Position numbers and translations under genes: made by a program
Notes under the pieces: model-generated
The model's database searches: none
What the model was told of the DNA's origin: nothing
What the model saw: only the letters and a program-made list of their open reading frames with translations
Origin: Nomia melanderi
Taxonomy: Eukaryota; Arthropoda; Insecta; Hymenoptera; Halictidae
DNA length: 64,000 bases
Reading direction: 5' to 3'
NCBI RefSeq assembly: GCF_051020985.1
Contig: NC_135001.1
Span: forward strand, 22,933,896 to 22,997,895
Shown here: positions 40,127 through 51,800 of the stretch, in pieces
How positions within the stretch are numbered: position 1 is the stretch's first letter
How the letters are laid out: every line of letters starts with the position of its first letter

Positions 40127-40319
40127 TCTGTTTGATATTAAACTGCAAAATATGAGTACATTCAAGTAGTAAAATTACATATAGAGAATCTGAAGACCAT
40201 ATAAGAGATTTAAATTAATTACACAGAATTCGTTTAACGTGAATTCACACGTGATTTTATACTTTTGTCAGATAGTGTTAATGCTCGAGAAGTATATTTT
40301 GCAGTTTAACATCAAACAG
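40127..40319. mobile_element. Inverted-repeat element with about 24-bp arms
   Basis: The left arm includes TTTGATATTAAACTGCAAAA and the right arm is its inverse, TTTTGCAGTTTAACATCAAA, with one mismatch. The element is about 190 bp and non-coding. The target duplication is not clear. Confidence 0.6.
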
Positions 40320-40824
40320 TGAGATATTTTTCATAGTGTCATTTTCTAGTGTTAAACTGGTATTAAATATTTATATTGATTCCGAAACCTAATGAGCATA
40401 CTTTAGTGTATACAATTTCAAATGCGGAAAGTGATCGGGCACACAAAAATCCCTGATTATCAGTATACTAATTACACGAATTATCTGCAAGATTAAAGCT
40501 TGCTGGTCGACTAGATTCTCGTTAAGTCTTGCATAAAAAGTAACCGTGGCAGAAACGATGATCGATGCGAAAGAATACGGTACGATCGCGGAATAGAACG
40601 TAGCCAGGAAACGAGAATCGAATTCGTCGGATTGCATTACTTACGATACGTCGTGCCGCTCGCTATAATCAAACTACTACTTTGTAGAACAGAAAATGCG
40701 ACTTTCATGCTGCGCGATGCAAAAGTATTCATTCACTGCGAACATGTAGAGCCGGGTACACACGATAGCAGGATTTTTTTGATTCGCAAGCTTTCTATTC
40801 ACTCTCCTCGGGGCAGAACTTTAA

Positions 40825-41110
40825 CCCTCGTCACTCCACATGGTTTTGTAATTTATCGGTAACTGCAGCGAATTTTTATAGTATCTCTAGTGAAAATGAA
40901 AAATGCTATAACGTTCCTTCGATCTTTTATTTTCTTTGTTAGTAGACAATTTGGATGTGAAAATCGAATAATTTTAGGGCAGTTTCTGTAAGGTTCATTC
41001 AAATATTTAACTCTTTGAACTCTGTAGGCTCCAATATTGCACCAGTTCTAATATTGAATATTTTAATGAATCTTAAAGAAACTACCTTAAGATTATTAGA
41101 TCTTCAATCT
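40825..41110. mobile_element. Two family III MITEs in inverted arrangement
   Basis: A family III left end (CCCTCGTCACTCC after TTAA 40821-40824) runs forward to about 41006. At TTAA 41007-41010 a reverse-oriented family III copy begins (CTCTTTGAACTCTGTAGGCT) and runs to about 41110. This fits insertion of one copy into another, with loss of the remainder. Confidence 0.65.
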
Positions 41111-42770
41111 ATATAATGAAATATTCAAAGTTTGTACTGAGTGTTTGTTTGTGGAGGGATTAATTTTGAAAATTTGTTACGTATGTGTTATGCGTACTAC
41201 TTTGTTGGGAGAAGTAAAAGCGATTTTATTTAATGCCACGTGTATCGTGTTCTGTTTGGTAGCATAAAATGAAAGTTAAAATAAAAACACATGTTATTCG
41301 TCTTGTGCGTGAAAAGTCACTCTTGCAGATAGATATAGGCGATTCGTTTTATTCCGTCTCGTGAGAGACGGATTGAGTTTTGTGGGTATAAAGTTGCTGC
41401 GAGAAATCCGAAGCTTCTAACTTTTGAAGGAGAGTATTGAAAGGAAATAGAGCGATACCCCAACTTAATTACAATTACAATTTACTATTAATTTGACTTG
41501 TAAACATCGTTCATTAAATAATTAATTACTAGTTAGTTAATTGTTATTTCTAATCTAAGGATACTAAAATTCATCTACTTCAAATTTACAAATACTATTC
41601 CTAATATGCAGGTTTAAAGGTATTTACAAACCGCGATTATTGCTAAATATTGCAACTCGAAATCTATTTAAGCAACGCAACGAGCATATCAAAAATATCG
41701 TGCAGCTCAATGAGAATCAAGTAAAAACCAGCTACTCGTTATTCTGTCGGATATATCAACATTTTACTGGGTTGCTTTCATTAGCGTGCTCAGACTTAAA
41801 CAGTCCGACTAAAAGGAAGCGTCTTCCTTCTACTCTTTCCTCGCCCAGCGACTACACATATTTTAGTATGCATTTATGTATGCATGTACCGGCGTTCATG
41901 CACAAGTTGCATCGTAAATTTTTGTCTCGGTTACCGTTATCGATGATCAGTGACAATCGAAGAAAGTACGCCGATGACACGATTGGCAATTACTATATTT
42001 CAGACTTGTTACACTTGAAAGAAAATTGAACGATTTGGAGCAAAGATCGTTAATTACCTTTGAAAATGAACCATTAATGACTTCTTAATTCAAGATTACT
42101 AAAACTATAAAGATACTTTGCTGAGAAAATGTAAAATGTATCATTTACTCGTGTAAATGTAATAAACGTATTCTTGTAATTTTTATAAGATATTATAAAC
42201 CAGTCATATTAAAAATAAAATGATTGGTACTTTTAATGTTAAACAATTCTATTATATTAGAATTTTCATTCTTTTTTTCTTTACGTTAAATATTATACAT
42301 TTGTTTATATACAGTAACTTAGAATTTATTTGTAATATCTCACGCGAATATTTAATGTTACTTATCTACACTTAATCACTTTTCCGACGCCAGCTTATTA
42401 ATTTATACAATTTATTCCCAGTCACTTTATCCTCCAACGGAATTCTGATTTATTCCAAATTACACATTCACAGTAATAGCCGTGATATTTCTCCAATCTT
42501 AACAAGCCTGAAGCGTATTAGAGATTACTAGATTTACCGTTGACAGTTCCGAACGATTAATAATCACCATTTTCCGTAATAAATTCTCACAACTTACTCA
42601 GTGTAACCTTTTTATCGTGCTTAATATAAATCAATCGATCGCTCAACATAAAACAATAACGACGACACGGGAAACCAGATCGACGAGAAGCGGCGATCCG
42701 AATTTTGGAAAAAAAAAAAAATCCCGCAGCCGGGCAACGTTCTCCGTGGCTCGAAAAAGGTGGGAGTTGG

Positions 42771-42777
42771 TATAAAG
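42771..42777 (+). promoter_or_regulatory. TATA box of the 42860-57846 gene
   Basis: TATAAAG lies about 33 bp upstream of a CAGT initiator-like site at about 42803-42806 and 89 bp upstream of the ATG. TATA-dependent promoters are common for tissue-specific secreted insect proteins. Confidence 0.65.
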
Positions 42778-42859
42778 AGAGGAAATACTCGATGGTGATG
42801 GCCAGTGAGTTCAGTGAGAGTGCCGTGATCCTTTTACCGATCTACCGTGAAAGTCAACG

Positions 42860-45800
42860 ATGAAGGTACGCGTCCCAAGATCATTGTGCTCAGAATTCCT
42901 GCTGCACCATGTGTGGTGAAGTGTTGTTCATTCCCCGACATTCCGTTTCTCTGTTTAGCCCGGCGTCGTCGGTTAATTCCCAATTAACTTCTCCGCGTCG
43001 TCGCTCGTTAATTCTTCCGTCGTTCCCTCGTGTGCGGCAGGTTTAATGGAGATCTGAAGCGAGGTTCGGTGTTCAGTCGATTTTACAGGACGGTTTCGCT
43101 GGTCCGATCGAGAATCGTTAAGTTCAACACCCACGTGAAAGTAAAACACGTTCATCGTCGCTCACACCTTCCGCACACCACAATGGAGAAATTCGCGCTA
43201 TGAATCTCCTTGATCTTCACAGCAGTGGGAATGTAAAAGTGCAAACGAGGATCATTGTCCGCGCAAGCGGTCATTTGCCTAATGCAAATTGCATCTTTCG
43301 GGACTCCTGTTTGCGCGGAATTTTCATTCGCCGGACGCCGATTTTGCAAACGAGCCGCTCTTTTAATTTGTTTGGTCTGCTGTTTAGGTGTAGTTTATGT
43401 GTCTTTGGTACTTTCGATCGATGTTAGCATCGGGAATTATTGGTTTTAGGTTTCTTATGTTGATATCATCGAGGTGCTGAATATTTGAGATTATTTTCAG
43501 TTTCACTTGAAAGAATTCATAGAACAAGAGTTCAATAGGCGCACTAAAGCCATCAGACGGGTCAAACTGATCCATTTTGGATTTCTTCTAGTATTGTTAG
43601 AAGGATACAAATTATTCTGCGGGGAATTACGAAATAAATTTCAGTAATGCATAAACTGGAACTACAAATAAATAACTAAACTGGAACTATGAATAAAATA
43701 TTGGAACAAAATAGCTTTGTTCCTCAATGTACTTGTGACTTCCCTTTGAGTTAGTTTCAGAGAATATCGTCTTCGCCTTGTCAAGAATTGTTAAATATTT
43801 CTAGTGAGAAACTCCCGAGTGCAAAGGGTGAACACGTTGACCGCCACGATGGTCACCGGTGACCGGAACTTCCAAATTGTGCGAAAACAATTACAAAAAG
43901 AAAATTGATACCTAATCAAAATATTTAATTACATAAGTAATGAAATAACACTGTAACGCAAGAGCTATAATACAAACTGATTAATAATTAATTGAAAATT
44001 CTCGTGGTCAACGTGTTGAAGCGCGAAGAAAGTTGCGCGCGTCGCGTTCGCCGCTGATTTTCGGATCGGTCCACAAACCGGAAGTGATCCGCGGTTCTTT
44101 CACTAGACCAATACGTTTCACCAGTGTCGAAAGGACCCAACGCTTGGGCCTTGGGCTGGTATCTACTCGTGCAAGTACGTGGCACCGGTTTCTTCGCTGT
44201 TTTTTAGAAATCGCGGCGACCGTGCACGTTCGAACGCCTCAAGCCGGAGCGTACGGCAGAAACTGGGTTAAACGTCGACTGTACCAAGTGCAAGACCAAG
44301 GACGCGCCGGTCACTTTCGTCCGTTGTAGGAAATATTCTCAGCTGAATCGGCGGTTAACCGAAAACGCCGCGGAAACAATAAAACTCACCGGTCACCGAC
44401 ACTTCTGGTTTCGTTCGAACCGTTGTCACTTGAGTTTCGAGTTCCGACAGGAATCGAGGGGTCGAGGGGTTTCAGTGAGTTGAAATAATTACGAAGAACC
44501 GAAGTACGAGTATAATTGTTAATCGGAGTGTCGATTCTGATCGGTTTTCGGATCATTCGAAATGATGCCAAATTTCTTTAATAACTTCTCAGAGAAATAA
44601 CCGTTGTAACCCTCATCACTCCAGATGGTTTTGTAATTTATCAGCAACTGCAACTAATTTTTATATCTCTAGTGAAAATGAGGAATGGTTAATTTCTCGA
44701 TCTGTTAAATAATAAATGCTTCGATCTTTTATTTTCCTTCTCAGTACAAAATTTCGATGCGTGAAAATCTAATAATTTTAAGGTAGTTTCTTGATTCATT
44801 AAAATATTTGATATTATAACTGGTGCAATATTGGAGCCTACAGAGTGCAAAGGGTTAATCATTGCAGAAAGAAGAAATCAGGAATTGGTCGTTTCAACTT
44901 GTCTGGTGGTTTTAGCGTTAAGGATAAATTTAAAATATTATATATTTGTATGTTTTTTTTTATTTTCGGTTGCACAGCAGAATATAGATAGGGTAAGTAA
45001 CGAATGGAATGAATGAAAGGAAGGAGTGAATGGGTCTGGGTACAATTGTAAATCAAGTCCACTTTTCCTGGCTGTGAAGCTGAAAATAAAATCTATATTT
45101 ATTATTTCTTAAGTTTATTAACACTGAAACCACTAGACTTGATTTCTTCTTTTTGAAATTATTGTAAAGGCAACAGATGTTCTTCTTGAATACCACCTTA
45201 ATCTTATCTTTGGTTTAACTTTTACTTTCTACCTTATTGCAACTCCTTCCTCGTTTTCCTTTCTCTTTCGCTGTAGTTCCCTTAGCTATTCTTCTGTTCT
45301 CTTATCTCTACCTCTCCGTGTTTTCCTACATTATCTTATCAAGCGTTCTAGCATCCGAAATTTATTTCCTCATAGATATCGCATCACCAAAATTAAACAT
45401 CAAGGATCGAATAAACCCGAGATAAATATGAAGGAGTTAATAAAATAACAGAATTATTATAATGATAATAAACTCGAGATAAGCGGAAAGATTTATAAAA
45501 TAACGAGATCGTTAGATGAAACTAGAATGGTTAAATAGATGATGAAAATAGAATAATATATTCTATTAACACTAGAACTACCGAGCATTTAATACGATTA
45601 ATATGCAATTCCCATAAAAATTGTAACAGTAGATTATTTTCAGTTTCTTCAGACATTCATTATAGTACGCAAATGAAGCTATTTTCAAAATCATTTCGAA
45701 TATTCAATTCGAAGATATAAATAATTGCTAAAAAATCTTGGAAATTATGCGTTGACAGTAGATCTTTCATAACAAAATGGAGCAGGTCTCTAAATTCCTC

Positions 45801-48800
45801 CATCATAGAAGTTATAATTGCTGAAGATATTTCCGATCGACCTCCACGCCCCGAGTACGAACGCAAATGACACTCAATCATCCGCGGAACGATCATTTAA
45901 ATGGAAACGACGAATGATCTAAATTTCCGCGCGACCAACCAATCTAATCGTGCAAAAGCAACAATTTCGTTCGCTCTCGACTCCTTTCATCTCGAGTCGC
46001 AGTTGCCGAAGCGAAAGTCATTTACGATGGTGTTACTACTCTCGGTTCTTTCACGGAAAGCGCATGACGAAACTCGCCCGCCGCATCACACGGGAAATTG
46101 TTCGATCATTTTTTCAGGCGACGTTGGCTGAGGTTTCCCTTCGCGTTCACACAAGAGCAGTCATTGTCGCGTCGCGGCTGATGAACGTTATGCCACAGTA
46201 ATGAAACCGAAAGCACAGGGAACCGCAGGACCAATTAACAGTTTGCATCCGAAACTCCTTTCTTCGCCGCGTGTATTCGTGGTTTTCCAATGAAACGTTG
46301 ATTAACCGGTTAACTGCGTTTCACGGGTATATTCATAGAGAAGTTGCAGGATTTTGTGTCATGACGAGTATACTCGTCATAGTAAACAGTAGTGACCATT
46401 GGGTTTTCAGAAATTACAATTTAAATAACCATGGAAATTACAGTTTAAATAGCTATTGCAATTTAAATAGCCATTACAATTTAAATAGCCAATAGTATGT
46501 TATTTTTTTCATGGATGATAAATAATATTAATATTATTAATAAATTATTCATTATTTTATTATAATATAATATTTATTATATTCTTAATATTTTATTACA
46601 ATATAATATAATACAATTAATTATATTATTATAATATTAATCTCATAAATTCCAATATATTTCTATAACTTCACATAATAAATTAATTATTACCCTAATA
46701 ATTGCATTGTTCTTAATTATAGTAAGATGAATGATTCGAAAGGTAGTTAACTAATCTTCGAACGTGAGAAAACTAGTTTTTCCGCGTTAAACCGAGCGGG
46801 CGCTATTAAGATCGCAATCAGCGAGAAACCTTTAACACAGAACGAGTCGTTGAATTTCATTTTATAATAAGAGAGGAAGGACATTTTTATAAACTTTCAG
46901 TACACGCAGATGTATTCCGTCGTTTTGCCGGCACCAATTTCTTCTTTTCTTTTTCTTTCTATATTACTCCGTGAAACCAGCAATTTTCTGTCAACATCGC
47001 CGTTTGTTGCGGTCACATACATGGACATCTTCTAAAGCGGAACCCTACGACGCGCGTCCTCGTGTGACTTTCACCAAGAACCGCTCCACTTGCTGCATTC
47101 TACGTTCCTATGCTCTACGCCCGACTGATTTATAAATTCACGGATATGTTACAACATTTCGCCGTGGCTAACTTATTGCGCACAAATATACTCGTACCAC
47201 TTACTCGCATGCGACAGTTCCCTACAAACCTATTATACTTAAGGATCTGCGAAATTTCTTCGTTAAAAGAAATATGTTGTTATTCTTTGGTGTTTATTAA
47301 ATATCTCCAATTCTTTAATCAGCGTAGGACATGCTACATACTGAAAAGGGAAAGAATTCACTGCAAAAATATTATTATTAACACATTGCGTGCAAGATTC
47401 AGTGTACTACCGAAAACAATTGAAAATCTAGACATTTGACAGTGCAAATGAGACCAGCCCCTCTCACTTGTAATTGCCCCACATATTAACGATACTTTGC
47501 GGACGACTGTCGACATTTTGTTCATATTTGGAAGACCAAGCCGCAAACGAGTGAGTTAATTACTCGAACATCTAGAGATCTGTACAGTTTCCTTTCTTCT
47601 ATCGATTAAGCGATTGAATCGTTTAGTTCCGTCTGTTGAAGGTTTTGTACATTCCTAAAAACCTTCGTTCGCAAAGGGTTAATTCCATACACAGACGAAG
47701 TGTATACTTCTCAAACTTCAAACAAACTTAAAACAACATCTCCATACTTCCCACAACCCATTGAAACAAAAATATCTCAACCCAATTCCCATTTACAATC
47801 CCCAAAGTCCTACTTCAATCAAATTCCACTCCCAATTACAATCTCCATCGCATTCCAATCATTGCCATCGTCAGAGCAATCCAACCATCGTCCGCAAAGG
47901 GTTAATTCTAAGCACAAACGAAGTATCTTCTTCTCAAATTTCAAGCAAACTTAACATCTCCATACTTCCCACAACCCATTGAAACAAAAACATCTCAACC
48001 CAATTTCCCTTCATTCCCAAAATCATCCTTCAATCAAATTCCACTCCGAACTACAATCTCTCATTCCATCACCCCATCTCCAGAGCACTCAAACTCCTCT
48101 CCCAAATCCGGCCGTTTCATTGCACGAGCGTTCGCCAGCCAGGCACTGACCCATCTCCACGTTTCAGTGTCCGCAGCTGCTCGCGCTGGCCTGTTGCCTG
48201 GCCCTGGCCGAAGCATCGCAGGCGGCGGAGTCGGCTGAGCAGGACCTGCTGTCGCGAGCGTCGGCGCAGCTGGAGCGTTTGGCGCCGTACCGTAGGTCGT
48301 CCAGCGAAGGCGCGTCCACCGACCAATGGCAGTCGCTCGAGCCGGCGAGGGCTCCGGAGAACGCGAACCTGGACGAGCGTCGCGTGGCTCTGGAGATCTA
48401 CCGAGTCCTGCCGGAGGACCTGCAGGAGGACATCGTCAGGAGGGGTCAAGTGGCGGTGATGGAGTTGCTGGCCGACCCGAAATACATGGCGCTGATGCAG
48501 GAGAGGATAAAAAGATCGGGCGCGGACGGCGGCTACGGGGCGAAACGCGACGGACACGCTTACAGCGAGCACAAGCCGCCGGAAGCTGACCACGGGACCA
48601 AGCGCGACGGCTACACTTACTCGGAGTACGAGGGACCACCGGAAGCGGAGCATCCGCCCGAGGGATACGGAGGATACGCGCACGAGCATTACGGCGGAGA
48701 GTACTACGGGGACCAGCCTGCCGGATCCGACTCAGGAGGGATCATCAAAGGATCTACCAGTCTGATCAGCGGCATAGCGAAAGGATTGATCGGCGGGCTC

Positions 48801-51800
48801 GTCAGCGCGTCCGGCAGCGCGTCGAAGGGATCGTCGTCGGTGTCCGCGACCAGCTCCGCTCAAGCATCCTCGTCGAGCTCGTCCTCATCGACCGAGCAGA
48901 AAAGACCGGCGTACGGACACTACGGACACTACGGACCCGCTTACCCGGTAATTATGTAATTATTCGACAGAGTAACGAAGCGCACGCGACGCGGTAATCG
49001 AGGGCTCGACTCGTGTACGGTGGAGGTATCGGTGGTTGATCCGTTGAGGAATGATTTAGAGTGATGGCACGCTTGAAAATTGACACGTCGAGTGTCAAAT
49101 TTCGTGGTTAATTGCGTTCGAGTATAGACGTTATCTTAACACATTAAGTACTGGCAACGGGAAGTCTCGTTTTTATGTAAAGACACTTAGCCATGCAACT
49201 TCGCTAATTACCACGTTGAAGAAATATAAAGTTTAATTCGAATTGATTATCTATTTAAAATATATTACATAACAATATGATATCTGAGCTTTTCTGTGTA
49301 CGGTGATATAAGTTGACCTCAGTGAAAATTGCCATCTGCACGATTCAGTTTTCTGAAAGCCGGTACGCAATGTGTTAACACATTGCATACTGATAACAGG
49401 AAATCTCGTTTTTATATAAAGACACTTAACTACGTACCCTTTCTAATTACCGCAGCATTTAGAAAATATTAAATTTGATTAGAACCGATTATCGTTGAAG
49501 GAATCAGCATCAGATTTTAATGTGACGTGTATACTCGTCAGTTAACTGGTTAAATGGAGAGACTTTAAGAAATGCTGTTTGAGCTCTTTTGGAATAGTTA
49601 TGTTATTGAAACGAGGAAATTATTAGTTGAACGTCTGTTGCATAGTTGGCAATTGACCGCTTCTTTATAGTGAAACCAAAAACAGTAAAAGTGATTGCTT
49701 TAATATCGTTTATTTAACGATTACGAGGGATCACGAGCAAAAGGACAAATAGAAATGAGAAGTTCAAATTCCACGTTGGAAACTAGAGAAAGACAAGCAA
49801 CGTTAATGAAAGAAATTGTTGGTTTTCACGATGCACAGTCTAATTCAGGTAAAAGTGTTTCGGAGTTGTCGGTAGGTGCTGCAGCATATCTATTCATTAT
49901 ATCAGGTCAATTACTGGTGACTCCACCTTACTTTCTAACAGCGGCGGATCCAGGATATTGTTAGACGGGGTTCAGCAGTTTTCGGAGTTTCTATATGCTG
50001 TTCTGAGACCAATGCTTTACTTACTTTAGTGGTTGTATCCATATTTGGGGTTGACGCGATTATGATACTGGTTTATCAATTTTGGGGACGTGGAATCGGC
50101 GCGTTGGAGTTTTGAGGTAATCTTGGTTTTTGTGTCCATTATGGACAAAGTGATTAATTATCTGCTGCTAGTTCGATTAGAAATTTTCTTAGCTAAAATA
50201 ACATGTTTATCAAGGTGATGAATTTTCTACTGAAAAATGTAGTTGAATAATTTTGCTGAGTATCATCTTTTTTGATAAAGTACAGTACAGGTACCAATTA
50301 ACACTAGAACTACCGTACCAAAATGACTGGTTTCGATTTGTTTGTTTCGCAATTATCGATATCTTCGAATTGAATATTCGAAATGATTTTGAAAAGAAAC
50401 TGAAAATAATCTATTGTTACAATTTTATAGGAAGTCCATATTAATCGTATTAAATACTCGGTAGTTCTAGTGTTAATCTCCAAGTAAGTAAAGTGTTAAA
50501 ATTCTCATTAAAATTACATGAACCGTATATTCGTAATTGTTAAAAAAATCAGACCGTTAAGAGATCTTGCTCCATCGTCCTTAAACCCCATATAAGTCTC
50601 TTTAACCATAAAAATCGAATTTATTCAAAACCGATTGCAAGTCGAGTAAATACCAACAAATATTCATTCGATTCAATCGAATTCCAATCGAATTGTATTT
50701 CGTTCGGTCGAAAATCGTTGAAACTGAAAAATCCGTTGGATCCGCCGATGAATCGGTAATTGGCTGAAGGGGGATCGGCGCGGCGAGACGAATCGCTCTC
50801 ACGTTCCACGCCGCGTTGAATTTCTGGTTGCGCGGCGCGGCGCAGGTAAAAGCTTGCGTTCCATCGGCGATTATTTCCGAATAAATTAATCCTCAATTGG
50901 CCGGAACACGGAAACGAGCGGCGCGCGGTAGAATGTCGGTACCGTTTTCGAATTGAGTCTGCATCGCGCGTTTCTACCATTCGCAGTTTTTAGGAAGTCC
51001 CCGCTAGTGAAAGTCGGCTGGTTGACTTGAAAAGTGGCTGAGATTATAACGCACGGTTTTCGAGTGCTCCATTCGAGACGCGAGTCGGAATCAGTTCGAG
51101 CAGGAATTACTGCGATTCGCGTAGAATTTTGAACACGACAGTATTAACCCTTTGCACTCCAGAAATTTGACACTGGAAATATTCGATTTATTTTTATGAG
51201 ATATAGATGACATTTCTTTAAACTAACTTAAAGAGGGATCTATTCACGAAATAAGGGGAACAATGCTATTTTATTTCCACATTTCACGTATCGATCACTC
51301 GAGACTTAATGTTAAATACGAAATTTTACAATTCTGATGCACCAATCGAGTGGTGAAGAGTTAACCCTTAGCACTCCAAATAGGTTTGTACTCTATCAGC
51401 AACTGCAACTAATTTTTATAGTATTTCTCGCGAAAATGAGAAATGTTATAAAATTTCTTCGATCTTTTATTTTCCTTAGTACAAAATTTGGATGTGGAAA
51501 ATCGAATAATTTTAGGGTAGTTTCAAGATTCATTAAAATATTTGCTATTATAACTGGTGCAATATTGGAGCCTACAGAGTTCAAAGGGTTAAAATTGGAA
51601 CTACCAAAGCATTCCACTGAATTATTCATAATTTCTTATCAATATCAGAAGGGTGTATTTCTTCAAAGGATTTTAATTAACTGCAACTAATTTTTATAGT
51701 ATTCCCAGCGAAAATTAGAAATGTTATAAAATTTCTTCGATCTTTTATTTTCCTTGTTAGTACAAAATTTCGATGTGGAAAATCGAATAATTTTAGGGTA

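Larger units (their letters stand above)
38910..42770. other. Intergenic region between the Spaetzle-like gene and the Met-Lys-exon secreted gene
   Basis: No supported exon. It contains an AT minisatellite (39015-39158), an inverted-repeat element (40127-40319) and an inverted pair of family III elements (40825-41110). The longest open frame (41640-42029) starts at TTG and has no recognisable domain. Confidence 0.55.
42866..48167 (+). other. Intron 1 of the secreted-protein gene (5.3 kb)
   Basis: The donor is GTACGC after ATGAAG; the acceptor is GTTTCAG at 48161-48167. The intron is rich in TTAA-bounded elements: 43695-43828, 43833-44015, 44610-44917, 45570-45745, 47490-47678. It ends in a 223-bp tandem duplication. 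A relatively GC-rich patch at 44020-44330 has open frames on both strands but no recognisable protein. Confidence 0.65.

Noticed and set aside
41640..42029. Longest unexplained open frame (129 codons, plus strand)
   Set aside because: It begins at TTG, has no ATG or splice context that helps, ordinary AT-rich composition and no recognisable domain. Chance is more likely.
44033..44329. 98-codon frame in a GC-richer intronic patch
   Set aside because: Both strands are open, no family is recognised and no supporting splice sites were found.
46360..46382. ATGACGAGTATACTCGTCAT palindrome as an operator-like site
   Set aside because: A GTATACTCGTCA motif also lies beside a MITE end near 49530, so it is more likely part of a mobile-element family than a regulatory site.
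48117..48689. 190-codon open frame on the minus strand
   Set aside because: It is the antisense shadow of the GC-rich secreted-protein exon, whose plus-strand frame has a signal peptide and fits all splice phases.
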